Source of the DNA: CAYRTD01 sp964426915 | Lineage (GTDB): Bacteria; Bacteroidota; Bacteroidia; Bacteroidales; GCA-2748055 | Assembly: GCA_964426915.1 (NCBI GenBank) | Contig: CAYRTD010000003.1 | Location: 1-64,000, forward strand | DNA length: 64,000 nt | Reading direction: 5' to 3' | Shown here: piece by piece, positions 56,223 to 64,000 of the stretch | Layout of the letters: each line of letters begins with the position of its first letter | How positions within the stretch are numbered: position 1 is the first letter of the stretch | The notes under the pieces: model-generated | Told to the model about the DNA's origin: nothing | Database searches by the model: none | Seen by the model: the letters and a program-made list of their open reading frames with translations, nothing else | Program-made: the position numbers and the translations under genes

Positions 56223-56897
56223 ATGATACGTCCCATAGATATTCTATATGAAGATAACCATCTGATCATCATTAATAAACAGGTTAGTCAGATTGTTCAG
56301 GGAGATAAAACCGGGGACACCTCTATGGATATGATGGTGAAAGCCTTCATTAAAGAGAGGGACAATAAACCCGGGAATGTATATCTGGGTCTTCCTCACC
56401 GTCTTGACAGGCCGGTAAGCGGAGTAGTGATATTTACCAAAACAAGCAAAGCGCTCAGCAGGATGGCAGCTCTTTTCAAGAATCGTGAAATTGAAAAAAT
56501 TTATCACGCTATTGTGAAAGATAAACCCAAACCGGAGAAGGCGGAAATAATCCACTACCTGAAAAAAAATGAGAAACAGAATAAATCCTATGTTACCGAA
56601 GAAAATACCACAGGTGCAAAAAAGGCTGTTTTGGATTATTCTTTAATAGGAGTTTCAGATAAATATTTTTTGTTGGAAATACAGATCCATACAGGCAGAC
56701 ATCATCAGATAAGGGCACAACTATCGGCAATAGGTTGTCCGGTTAAGGGAGATCGAAAGTATGGTTTCCGGAGGTCTAATCCCAATGGTGGCATAAGCCT
56801 TCATGCCCGCAGCATTTCGTTTGTTCATCCGGTAAAGAAAGAAAGGATATCGGTTACCGCAGCTTATCCGGAAGAGGATATTTATCATGTTTTTTAA
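56223..56897 (+). CDS. RluA family pseudouridine synthase
   Basis: 224 residues, without an S4 domain. Catalytic motif GLPHRLDRPVSG with Asp62, then ALSRMAALFKNREIEKIYHAIV and the C-terminal IHTGRHHQIRAQLSAIGCPVKGDRKYG and SLHARSISFVHP. It converts uridine to pseudouridine in rRNA or tRNA; the target site cannot be told. Probably co-transcribed with panB. Confidence 0.92.
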   Translation: MIRPIDILYEDNHLIIINKQVSQIVQGDKTGDTSMDMMVKAFIKERDNKPGNVYLGLPHRLDRPVSGVVIFTKTSKALSRMAALFKNREIEKIYHAIVKDKPKPEKAEIIHYLKKNEKQNKSYVTEENTTGAKKAVLDYSLIGVSDKYFLLEIQIHTGRHHQIRAQLSAIGCPVKGDRKYGFRRSNPNGGISLHARSISFVHPVKKERISVTAAYPEEDIYHVF

Positions 56898-56987
56898 ATC
56901 AATTACTTGTCAATCTTCTTTATTCAAAAAAACCAGGTACAGATTTTTTCCATCTTTTTTATTTTTTTTCTCAATTCCCTCACCAGC

Positions 56988-57461
56988 TTAAAACTTTTCA
57001 AAAGGCAATGGAAGGAGATCAGCCGCATTTTTAATCACATACGATTTTTCTTCTCCATACATTATTAGTAAAATGGGGAAATTATACCGATTCTGAGTTT
57101 CGAGAATTACCTGGCGGCAGGCACCGCACGGAGGAACCGGTAAGCTGACAAATTCATCATTTGAACAGGCCGTTATAACCATCATACTTACAGGTACATC
57201 AGGGAATTGGGAAGCTGCGGCAAATAAGACTGTTCTCTCAGCACACAGGCCAGAAGGATATGCAGCATTTTCCTGGTTGCTACCTGTAAAAATCTCTCCG
57301 TTTTCGAGCAAAACAGCTGCTCCTACATGAAATCCGGAATAGGGAGCGTAAGCCCTCCTGGAAGCAGATTTTGCCTTATTGATAAGTCTTTGTTCCTTTT
57401 CCCCGAATTTATCAATGCTGCTTAATTCGGTATAATTTATATTTATCTGTTTCTTATTCAT
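56988..57461 (-). CDS. cdd: Cytidine deaminase
   Basis: 157 residues. Zinc and catalytic residues Cys73 and Glu75 (SGLCAERTVLFAA) and Cys112/Cys115 (PPCGACRQVILE); substrate region SGFHVGAAVLLENGEIFTGSNQENAAYPS. It deaminates cytidine or deoxycytidine to uridine in pyrimidine salvage. Single gene, convergent with the pseudouridine synthase gene. Confidence 0.95.
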   Translation of the reverse strand: MNKKQININYTELSSIDKFGEKEQRLINKAKSASRRAYAPYSGFHVGAAVLLENGEIFTGSNQENAAYPSGLCAERTVLFAAASQFPDVPVSMMVITACSNDEFVSLPVPPCGACRQVILETQNRYNFPILLIMYGEEKSYVIKNAADLLPLPFEKF

Positions 57462-57629
57462 AGTGCTATATTACGGATTCTTACGCTAATTTTCAAGAAT
57501 TGCCGTGGACTCTTTCACAAGTACCTCCACTGTTAATAAGTTCATTCCCAAATTAAAATCCTATATGCTATTTTTGAACAAGATACTAATATCCTGAAAT
57601 TGAACGTTTGAATGTAAAAGTGATTGAGA

Positions 57630-58628
57630 ATGCGAAGTTGTTCGATAATTTTCCTTTTTATTTTATTTCCATTAGTGATTTCTGCCCAGCGTATGACCCG
57701 CGAGGAGTACATTATTCAGTATAAAGATCTTGCTATGAGGGAAATGTTGCGAAGCGGTGTCCCTGCAAGCATTACACTTGCTCAGGGAATGCTGGAATCT
57801 GCTAACGGAAATTCCACCCTTGCCATGAAGGGCAACAATCATTTTGGAATTAAATGTCATAATGACTGGAGAGGCAGGAAAATATATCACGATGATGATG
57901 CAAGGAACGAATGTTTCAGAAGATACAAAACAGTATATGATTCTTATACCGATCATTCCGATTTTCTGAAATACCGGAGCCGGTATGCTTTCCTTTTTGA
58001 TCTTGAAATAACTGATTATAAGGGCTGGGCGAATGGACTTAAGAAAGCCGGCTATGCAACAAACCGGAAATATGCTGCACTGCTGATCCGGATCATAGAA
58101 GAAAATGAATTGCATAAATATGATCTCCTCGCCTTATATGATTATGATCCGGAAAAGCACACTGAACTTTCGGACGATGATATCGAAAGCGGTTCGAAAA
58201 GACCTGTTCTAATCAATAACCGCATTGATTATATTATTGTAAGGCCCGGAGATAGCTACGAGAGTCTCAACAAGGAGCTGAAGCTTCTGAAAAACGAATT
58301 GTTCAGGTATAATGAGCTCACTCCTGATTCTGCCTTACGGGCTGGTGAAATACTCTACCTGCAACCCAAACGAAACAGGGCAGAGGCGGGCAAAGATTTT
58401 CATATAATGAAAGCAGATGAAAGCTTACATGAAATCTCACAGGTTTATGGTGTCAAACTCGAAAAGCTTTACCAGAAAAATAATCTTGAGCCTGGAGATA
58501 AAGTCGAACCGGGAACAAAGATCAACCTTCGGAAACGGAAAAAAAGAGGTTTGTTTGATTTTTCAGGTCCGTCCGAAGCTGTGCCCGAAGAGGAAAGTGA
58601 CGAATTTGAGTTTGAGTTTGTGGAGTGA
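57630..58628 (+). CDS. Glucosaminidase-domain muramidase with LysM repeats
   Basis: 332 residues from the ATG at 57630 (MRSCSIIFLFILFPLVISAQ); a TTG at 57624 is an alternative. Signal peptide of about 20 residues. A mannosyl-glycoprotein endo-beta-N-acetylglucosaminidase/FlgJ-like domain (about 25-165) shows ITLAQGMLESANGNSTLAMKGNNHFGIKC with the catalytic Glu in LESA. Two LysM-like segments follow: IIVRPGDSYESLNKELKLLKNELFRYN and HIMKADESLHEISQVYGVKLEKLYQKNNL. An acidic tail EFEFEFVE ends the protein. It hydrolyses or remodels peptidoglycan in the periplasm. Confidence 0.92.
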   Translation: MRSCSIIFLFILFPLVISAQRMTREEYIIQYKDLAMREMLRSGVPASITLAQGMLESANGNSTLAMKGNNHFGIKCHNDWRGRKIYHDDDARNECFRRYKTVYDSYTDHSDFLKYRSRYAFLFDLEITDYKGWANGLKKAGYATNRKYAALLIRIIEENELHKYDLLALYDYDPEKHTELSDDDIESGSKRPVLINNRIDYIIVRPGDSYESLNKELKLLKNELFRYNELTPDSALRAGEILYLQPKRNRAEAGKDFHIMKADESLHEISQVYGVKLEKLYQKNNLEPGDKVEPGTKINLRKRKKRGLFDFSGPSEAVPEEESDEFEFEFVE

Positions 58629-58653
58629 TGTGAGGGATAGACTAACTCTAGTG

Positions 58654-58677
58654 AGTGTCTGTCAATAATGTCCGATA
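58654..58677. repeat. Diverged dispersed-terminus copy at the end of fmt
   Basis: AGTGTCTGTCAATAATGTCC followed by GATAT. It shares AATGTCCGATAT with the element at 21384 and lies between the glucosaminidase stop and the convergent fmt stop codon (58678-58680). Confidence 0.5.
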
Positions 58678-59643
58678 TTACCACATCATCCATTGAGAAA
58701 TACCATGAAACCCTCTTAGGAAATCGGTTACAGGCATACGTTTTTTTCCTGCAAGCTGAAGTTCCCGAATTTCTATATAGCCATCTGCAACGGCAACTTT
58801 CATATAAGATTTTTCGTCTGAGATGATTTTTCCGGGCTCATACCCGTGATTTTCTTTTTGAAATTCTGATCCCAGTATTTTTACCTGCAACGTCGGCTCT
58901 CCTTCTTTGTTTATTGTAGAGAATGCAGCAGGATAGGGGCTTAATCCCCGTATAAGATTGTGAACTTTTTCACCCTTTTCCGCCCAGTTAATTCTGCAAT
59001 CTTCCTTGAAGATTTTCGGAGCTTTTTTCAGTCCTTTATTTTCCTGAAACTCCGGCTGAGGTTGAGCTTGTACCGATTCATCCGCAATGGCCCTGACAGT
59101 TTTTAAGACCAGTTCCGAACCTTTTGCCATCATCCGATCATGCAATTCTCCGGCAGTTTCATTTTTCCCTATTTTCATTTTTTCCTGAAAAATAATCTCC
59201 CCGGTATCGATTTTTTCGTCGATAAAGAAAGTGGTGAGTCCGGTTTCTTCCTCTCCGTTTATAATTGCATGGTTAATGGGAGCTGCCCCCCTGTATTGGG
59301 GAAGTAAAGAGGCATGCAGGTTAAATGTTCCCTTTTCCGGGATCGACCATAGTTCTTCTGGCATCATCCGGAAAGCTACTACTACCTGTATGTCGGGTTT
59401 AAACCTCATTAACTTTTGAAGAAACTCCTCATCCTTAAGTTTAATTGGTTGTAAGACCGGGATGTTGTGATCCTCTGCATATTTCTTTACAGGTGAAGGG
59501 GTTATTTTTTTTCCTCTTCCGGCAGGCTTATCCGGAGCTGTTACCACACACACTACCTGATATCCGTTTTTAACCAGGTGGTTAAGGGGAGCTACTGCGA
59601 ATTCCGGGGTTCCGAGGAATATTATTCTGGGGGAGGTGGGCAT
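58678..59643 (-). CDS. fmt: Methionyl-tRNA formyltransferase
   Basis: 321 residues. N-terminal formyltransferase: RIIFLGTPEFAVAPLNHLV, VVTAPDKPAGRGKK, FNLHASLLPQYRGAAPINHAI (10-formyl-THF site, catalytic Asn-His region) and FIDEKIDTGEIIFQ. C-terminal OB-like tRNA-binding domain (about 205-321: INWAEKGEKVHNLIRGLSPYPAAFS). It formylates initiator Met-tRNA. The ATG (59643-59641) is preceded after only 2 bp by a 184-bp octamer array, so its ribosome-binding region and promoter spacing depend on the repeat. No partner gene (def) is adjacent. Confidence 0.95.
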   Translation of the reverse strand: MPTSPRIIFLGTPEFAVAPLNHLVKNGYQVVCVVTAPDKPAGRGKKITPSPVKKYAEDHNIPVLQPIKLKDEEFLQKLMRFKPDIQVVVAFRMMPEELWSIPEKGTFNLHASLLPQYRGAAPINHAIINGEEETGLTTFFIDEKIDTGEIIFQEKMKIGKNETAGELHDRMMAKGSELVLKTVRAIADESVQAQPQPEFQENKGLKKAPKIFKEDCRINWAEKGEKVHNLIRGLSPYPAAFSTINKEGEPTLQVKILGSEFQKENHGYEPGKIISDEKSYMKVAVADGYIEIRELQLAGKKRMPVTDFLRGFHGISQWMMW

Positions 59644-59645
59644 GT

Positions 59646-59829
59646 TGGTTTATGGGTTTATGGGTTTATGGGTTTATGGGTTTATAGGTTTATTGGTTTA
59701 TGGGTTTATAGGTTTATTGGTTTATGGGTTTATTGGTTTATGGGTTTATTGGTTTATGGGTTTATAGGTTTATAGGTTTATGGGTTTATAGGTTTATGGG
59801 TTTATTGGTTTATAAGTTTATGGGTTTAC
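59646..59829. repeat. Octamer tandem array (NGGTTTAT, 23 units) in the fmt leader
   Basis: Twenty-three units of 8 bp, NGGTTTAT with N = G, T or A (final unit GGGTTTAC), running to 2 bp before the fmt start codon. The plus-strand frames through it give monotonous VYGFMGLW-type peptides and are not genes. Such arrays are prone to slippage. Confidence 0.95.
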
Positions 59830-60107
59830 GGTTACTGAGGTTTACCGATCACCCATTCCACGGGTTACCACCTTTAAGTGTTCGAAACCTTAAAGTTGAC
59901 AATCCGGTAATGCAATTCCAAGCCCCAAGGGGCATACGCGTCAACTTAAGACCCCTTCGTCTGTTTTTTTAAAGCCTTACAATACGAGTTGGCAATGCCT
60001 CAGGAACCAGAGCCTCAGTGAGGATATAATCCAGCGCCCTATAATGGTTTTTGAATGAGGGAATTCTGAGCGTTGTGCCTCATATAAAGCTTTAGATCTG
60101 ATTGAAA
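59830..60107. other. Non-coding stretch of the repeat island
   Basis: No supported gene. It holds a short palindrome GCCCCAAGGGGC (near 59921) and low-complexity runs. The plus-strand frame ending PRGIRVNLRPLRLFF and the small minus-strand frame at 59977-60171 do not look like protein genes. Confidence 0.5.
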
Positions 60108-60261
60108 GGAGAGAGAGGTTTCTCCATCGAGTATTTTGCCAATGGCAAAACACTCTCCGTACTAATGACAAGTTTAATTATCAGGAAGATAATTAAACTT
60201 GTCATTAGTACGGAGACGCCGGAGCGATAGCGTAGGCTTCGACGGAGAAACCTCTCTCTCC
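60108..60261. repeat. Nested inverted repeat (18-bp outer and 28-bp inner perfect arms)
   Basis: Outer arms GGAGAGAGAGGTTTCTCC (60108-60125) and its complement (60244-60261). Inner arms of 28 bp (60155-60182 and 60188-60215; core CTAATGACAAGTTTAATTAT) separated by AGGAA. A further palindrome TTTTGCCAATGGCAAAA lies at 60133-60149. The inner arm would fold into a very stable RNA or DNA cruciform. It codes for nothing visible and may be a mobile palindrome or remnant. Confidence 0.85.
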
Positions 60262-60467
60262 TTCAAATCCGAAAATGCTCATCCGAAACATCGCATCAAT
60301 AACACTCAAAAGCGCCACCCATGGCTATTCTAGTTTAACCCCTGCGCCTCCGCTGAGGCCTTCGCCATGCGCCTACGCTGTAGCTTCAGCGCAAGCGTAA
60401 GGCTTCTGCCGCCGGAGAAAGCTTCTGCGGCACGCGGTGTCGGGGTTAGTGTTACCAACTGACGTCA
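60262..60467. other. GC-rich degenerate repeat region
   Basis: No gene seen. GCTTCAGCGCAAGCG, GCTTCTGCCGCC and GCTTCTGCGGCACGCGG echo the GCTGAAGCTTTCCGCGAGCG core of the dispersed elements at 14071 and 21401, suggesting a third, heavily decayed relative. Confidence 0.45.
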
Positions 60468-60565
60468 CACCGATCACCGATCACCGGTCACCGATCACCG
60501 ATCACCGATCACCGATCACCGATCACCGATCACCGATCACCGATTACCGATCACCGATCACCGTT
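60468..60565. repeat. Heptamer tandem array (CACCGAT, 14 units) abutting ribBA
   Basis: Fourteen units of CACCGAT, with variants CACCGGT, TACCGAT and CACCGTT. The last base is the first base of the ribBA stop codon on the opposite strand, so length changes would alter the ribBA 3' untranslated region, not its protein. Confidence 0.95.
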
Positions 60566-61809
60566 TATCCTTCCTTCTCCTCCTTCCCCTTATAGCTCAC
60601 TATATTCAAAAAATGCCCCATCTTGTCCCTTTTGGTTTCCATATAGAACTTGTTGTATTTATTTGCGGGTATTTCAAGAGGAACATTTTTCGTTACTTTT
60701 ATTCCATAGCCCTCCAGTCCTTTTCTCTTTATGGGATTATTCGTTATGAGCCTGATCTTTCCAAGTCCGAGTGCATGCATCATACTGGCACCAATTCCGT
60801 AATCACGTTCATCTTCATTGAACCCAAGTTCAATATTAGCCTGAACCGTATCCAATCCTTTCTCCTGTAATTTATATGCCCTTATTTTATTATAGAGTCC
60901 GATTCCCCGCCCCTCCTGGTTGAGGTAAATTATTACTCCTTTCCCTTCTTCATTTATCATCCGCATGGCTTCATGGAGCTGCTCACCACAATCACAACGA
61001 TGTGAGCCGAAAATATCACCGGTCACACAGCTTGAATGAACCCTGACAAGCACCGGTTCATCTTTTTCCCACTCTCCTTTGATAAGAGCTACATGTTCAA
61101 GCCCGTTGGATTTTTGAATAAATGGAATAAGATGAAAGTGACCGTATTCAGTAGGAAGGTCAACTTCTTCACCCTTTATAATTATACTTTCCGAACTAAG
61201 CCTGTGTGCAATAAGATCCTGTATGCTAATGATTTTCAGATCAAATTTCTCTGCAATTTTTACCAGTTCGGGAAGACGTGCCATTGAACCGTCTTCATTC
61301 ATGACCTCGACAAGGGTGCCCGAGGGTTTAAAACCCGCAAGACGGGCCAGATCAACCGCTGCTTCCGTATGACCTGCCCTGCGAAGAACACCATTTCTTT
61401 TTGCCCTTAAGGGAAAAATATGTCCGGGTCTTCCCAGATCTTCAGGATTCGTATTGTTATCGATAAGTGCCTTAATGGTTTTTGCCCTGTCGGAAGCAGA
61501 AATGCCTGTTGTGCATCCATGACCCAACAGGTCTACCGATACGGTAAAAGCTGTGGTATTTGAGCTGGTGTTCTCGCGAACCATCATTTCCAGCTCAAGC
61601 TCACGGCACCTTTCTTCAGTAAGAGAAACACATATTAGTCCACGGCCATGTGTGGCCATGAAATTAACCATTTTAGTGGTAATGGCTTCCGAGGCACAGA
61701 TAAAGTCTCCTTCATTTTCCCTATCTTCGTCGTCGACAACGACAACTGCTTTACCTTTTTTAATATCTTCTATTGCTTCTTTTATGTTATTCAATTTGAA
61801 TTTCTCCAC
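60565..61809 (-). CDS. ribBA: Bifunctional DHBP synthase / GTP cyclohydrolase II
   Basis: 414 residues, a fused riboflavin-synthesis enzyme. N-terminal RibB (about 1-203): [58 protein letters not shown]-terminal RibA (about 205-400): zinc ligands Cys261, Cys272 and Cys274 in [20 protein letters not shown], then [11 protein letters not shown]. The start is GTG (61809-61807), supported by GGAG 9 bp upstream, an unusually clear Shine-Dalgarno for this phylum. RibB makes DHBP from ribulose 5-phosphate; RibA makes the pyrimidine precursor from GTP. It follows the glycosyltransferase gene by 4 bp, so it is probably co-transcribed with it. Confidence 0.96.
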   Translation of the reverse strand: MEKFKLNNIKEAIEDIKKGKAVVVVDDEDRENEGDFICASEAITTKMVNFMATHGRGLICVSLTEERCRELELEMMVRENTSSNTTAFTVSVDLLGHGCTTGISASDRAKTIKALIDNNTNPEDLGRPGHIFPLRAKRNGVLRRAGHTEAAVDLARLAGFKPSGTLVEVMNEDGSMARLPELVKIAEKFDLKIISIQDLIAHRLSSESIIIKGEEVDLPTEYGHFHLIPFIQKSNGLEHVALIKGEWEKDEPVLVRVHSSCVTGDIFGSHRCDCGEQLHEAMRMINEEGKGVIIYLNQEGRGIGLYNKIRAYKLQEKGLDTVQANIELGFNEDERDYGIGASMMHALGLGKIRLITNNPIKRKGLEGYGIKVTKNVPLEIPANKYNKFYMETKRDKMGHFLNIVSYKGKEEKEG

Positions 61810-61813
61810 AGTC

Positions 61814-62977
61814 TTATCTCCTTGTTGGTTGCCAGATATTTGTTTTAAACCCCAGCATGTGTTTAAAAAGCCCTGCCAAAAGGGCTAAGTTCATTGATAG
61901 AAAATGCGTTACGAAACGCAAAAATACAACATGAATATTGAATTTCCTTAAAAAAAAGTCAATAAGCGGGATTATAAATAAAATTAAAAGTGCAAAGAAG
62001 GTAATATTATATATTAATTCTTCACCAAGTAGAAACAGATTTGACACTAGAATAAGCATAATAAGTACTGGTCCAAACCACCGGATAACCTTGTGTGAGA
62101 AAAATGCAAAAGATAGAGAAGTCCAGGGTGGAAAAAGACAGGAAGAAAAATCAGACAGATTTTGAAAGTTGCCAACTGAAATTCGAACCTTCCTTTTGAA
62201 TTCTACTGAAAGTAAGTTTGGTACATCTTCAAGAGTTATTGCCAGGGGTTCCATGATCACGGTACCCTTCTTCTTCAAAACCTTCATTGTTATATAAAAA
62301 TCGTCCACCGAATAGCCCTTAGGGACAGGTGTGTACGATATTTTTCTTATGGAGTAAACGGCCCCATAAATACCTATTGTCTGCCCCCAGAGCAACCCTT
62401 CATTTTTCTTAATTTCAATTTCCCTGCTCATAAAAGCTTTTTCCTGCCTTGAAATTCCATCTTTTCGGACTTTCTTATTGAGAATATTACCTCCAACGAT
62501 GTCAATTCTGTCATTTTTGAAATGCTTAACCAATTCAAAAATTGTATCAGGGGTAAAGTATACTTTGGCATCTGTAAGAATAATTATTTCCGCCCGGGCA
62601 TTTTTTTCAAGCTGATTTATTACTGAAGGTTTCCCCTGTCTCTTAAGGAAAGGGAAAAAATGGAATCCGGAGTATTTTTCTTCAAACGATCTGCAAATCT
62701 CATCTGTTTTATCGGTTGACATATCAGATCCGACAAGGACTTCTATTTTTTCCGGCGGATATGAGGAATTGTATATACTTTCTATCTTTTCTGCAATTAC
62801 TTGTTCTTCATTATGAAGCGACATGAGGATAGAGACATACGGCAGCTCATCATTTCTGGAGAAAGTGATTTTATTTCCCGCTTTGTTTTTGGCAAGAATA
62901 CTGATTATGACGGGGTATAGCAAATAAGAATGTGCCAGCAATATTATTGAAGACCAAAAAATTATGCTGAAAATCAT
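61814..62977 (-). CDS. Membrane glycosyltransferase family 2
   Basis: 387 residues. An N-terminal membrane helix (about 1-25), a GT-A domain ([48 protein letters not shown], then [15 protein letters not shown] with the DxD-like site) and [20 protein letters not shown], followed by a C-terminal membrane region of about four helices (about 270-375). Typical of polysaccharide or glycolipid synthases that work at the inner membrane. The ATG overlaps the stop of the upstream glycosyltransferase by ATGA. Acceptor and sugar unknown. Confidence 0.9.
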   Translation of the reverse strand: MIFSIIFWSSIILLAHSYLLYPVIISILAKNKAGNKITFSRNDELPYVSILMSLHNEEQVIAEKIESIYNSSYPPEKIEVLVGSDMSTDKTDEICRSFEEKYSGFHFFPFLKRQGKPSVINQLEKNARAEIIILTDAKVYFTPDTIFELVKHFKNDRIDIVGGNILNKKVRKDGISRQEKAFMSREIEIKKNEGLLWGQTIGIYGAVYSIRKISYTPVPKGYSVDDFYITMKVLKKKGTVIMEPLAITLEDVPNLLSVEFKRKVRISVGNFQNLSDFSSCLFPPWTSLSFAFFSHKVIRWFGPVLIMLILVSNLFLLGEELIYNITFFALLILFIIPLIDFFLRKFNIHVVFLRFVTHFLSMNLALLAGLFKHMLGFKTNIWQPTRR

Positions 62978-64000
62978 GTCAGGTTCGATCGGTAAAATTC
63001 ACTTAATCTCTTTGAGATTGCTAAGTTATTAAAATTTTCCATAACGAAGGTTCGTGAATGTTTGGCAATGCTATCGTATTTTTCTTTATTACCGGTAAGT
63101 TCAGTTATTTTTTCCAACATTTCATCCGGACTGTCTGCGATAATAATATTTTTCCTGTCCGACACAGGGATTCCTTCAGCGGCTATCGAAGTTGCAATTA
63201 TTACTCTTTGCATCATCATTCCTTCCAGAATTTTAATACGGATTCCACTTCCGGTGAAGAGGGGACTCACAAAAATAGCATAGCGGTTCATGAACTCATA
63301 TGCATTTTCTACTTCGCCATGATAGATCACCCCGGATTTTTTGTGCACGAGTAATTTATGCTTCATCCAGTCGGGGGCATTTCTTCCTGCAATATGTAAT
63401 TTAATTTCGGGTTGTTTCTCATGAAGACGGAGGAAAACACTTTCAATGAACCAGGTTATTCCTTCCTGATTGGGCATCCAGTCTAATGCCCCAATATAGA
63501 ATAAGGTGGGAAATTCCGGTTTTGTTGGGGTAGGGTAACGATAGGAGTTAAGGCCAGTGGGTATTGTAATGCTGGAGATCTCCTTTAACTGTCTTAGCTG
63601 ATTTCTGTCGCGTTCCGAAATAGCCACCATAAGATCGGCCTCCGTGAGAATTTTTTTTTCCAGCATTTTAATTCTCGATGATAATAAGCCAAAGTAAAAT
63701 CTCTGAAAAGGATTTGAACTGTTAATGGCCTTACGCAGCCATATTTCATTTTCAACATTATGAGCCCGTAGAGAAATTTTTCCTGAAGAATATTTTTTAA
63801 TAATTGGAATGTAGTAACCCATGTAAGGACCTTCAAGTTGAATTACATGCGGTTTTAACAAAGCCAGTACTTCAACGAGTTTTTTTCTGTACCTGACTGT
63901 ATAAAAGCGGGTGGCATTATAAGGTTCACGTGAGAATAATAAATTAAAAAATGCTCTGAGGGGTCGGATGCTGGTATCAAGATCTACGGAATAAAAATGT
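62974..64000 (-). CDS. Glycosyltransferase family 4/1 (5' end outside window)
   Basis: Partial. The frame stays open to base 64000, beyond a TTG at 63861; upstream residues read SVDLDTSIRPLRAFFN and RFYTVRYRKKLVEVLALLKPHVIQLEG, so the start lies outside. GT-B fold: SLRAHNVENEIWLRKA, PTLFYIGALDWMPNQEGITWFI, KLHIAGRNAPDWMKHKL, GEVENAYEFMNRYAIFVSPLFTGSGIRIKILEGMMMQRVIIATSIAAEGI (nucleotide-sugar site with the conserved Glu). The protein transfers a sugar in surface polysaccharide synthesis. It overlaps the GT2 gene by 4 bp, forming an operon that runs into ribBA. Confidence 0.9.
   Translation of the reverse strand, partial: HFYSVDLDTSIRPLRAFFNLLFSREPYNATRFYTVRYRKKLVEVLALLKPHVIQLEGPYMGYYIPIIKKYSSGKISLRAHNVENEIWLRKAINSSNPFQRFYFGLLSSRIKMLEKKILTEADLMVAISERDRNQLRQLKEISSITIPTGLNSYRYPTPTKPEFPTLFYIGALDWMPNQEGITWFIESVFLRLHEKQPEIKLHIAGRNAPDWMKHKLLVHKKSGVIYHGEVENAYEFMNRYAIFVSPLFTGSGIRIKILEGMMMQRVIIATSIAAEGIPVSDRKNIIIADSPDEMLEKITELTGNKEKYDSIAKHSRTFVMENFNNLAISKRLSEFYRSNLT

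Noticed and set aside
59578..59972. Plus-strand frames reading VYGFMGLWVYRFIGLW
   Set aside because: They are translations of the octamer array; periodic low-complexity peptide with no homology signs.
59977..60171. 64-residue minus-strand frame in the repeat island
   Set aside because: Covers one half of the nested inverted repeat; no domain or start signal.
59646..60565. CRISPR array
   Set aside because: Units are 7-8 bp, head to tail, without unique spacers; no cas genes are present.

Overview
The window is chromosomal DNA from a member of the Bacteroidota, most likely the Bacteroidales/Marinilabiliales side of the phylum. The evidence is core type IX secretion (T9SS) genes, three proteins with T9SS C-terminal sorting domains, a carboxypeptidase-regulatory TonB receptor, TAnnTTTG-type promoter boxes, few Shine-Dalgarno sequences and AT-rich intergenic DNA. 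The species cannot be told from the sequence.

Layout. 1-6.7 kb: porP/sprF-like gene (cut by the window edge), porU sortase, porV and ispF. 6.7-10.4 kb: an exported protein with a DUF2723-like motif and an exported thioredoxin-like protein. 10.5-13.3 kb, minus strand: a four-gene cluster hvfA-hvfB-hvfC-hvfD. It encodes a Sec-exported, Cys-rich RiPP precursor with EGKCG motifs, a multinuclear iron oxidase (MNIO/DUF692), its partner protein and a DoxX membrane protein. This is the most interesting system here. 13.5-22.5 kb: DUF2141 protein, exported thioredoxin, SDR dehydrogenase, membrane MutS-like ATPase, S41 protease, L-fucose isomerase and a GntR regulator. 22.6-29.2 kb: an NtrC-type regulator and histidine kinase, divergent from an efflux operon (adaptor, ABC ATPase, unknown 109-aa protein, TolC) that lacks a permease gene. 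29.4-36.6 kb: acetyltransferase, amidohydrolase, a giant propeller/PKD T9SS cargo and a beta-helix lipoprotein. 36.8-42.5 kb: nuclease-fold protein, CCA-adding enzyme, thioredoxin, and a TPP riboswitch driving a TonB receptor. 42.7-48.9 kb: hybrid kinase, peptide-binding lipoprotein and a trypsin-fold protein. 48.9-59.6 kb: xseB, xseA, subtilase, YwqK-like protein, dnaK, panB, pseudouridine synthase, cdd, glucosaminidase and fmt. 59.6-60.6 kb: a non-coding repeat island. 60.6-64 kb: ribBA and two glycosyltransferases, the last one cut by the window edge.

The intergenic DNA holds several repeat classes that the genes do not explain: two copies of a GC-rich palindromic element; a family of TGTCTGTCCATAATGTC termini that often supply the stop codon of the preceding gene; three short tandem arrays (7-8 bp units), one of which starts 2 bp upstream of the fmt start codon; and a nested inverted repeat. 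No tRNA, rRNA, CRISPR array, intact insertion sequence or prophage was seen.

All product names come from reading motifs in translated sequence; no database search was run.
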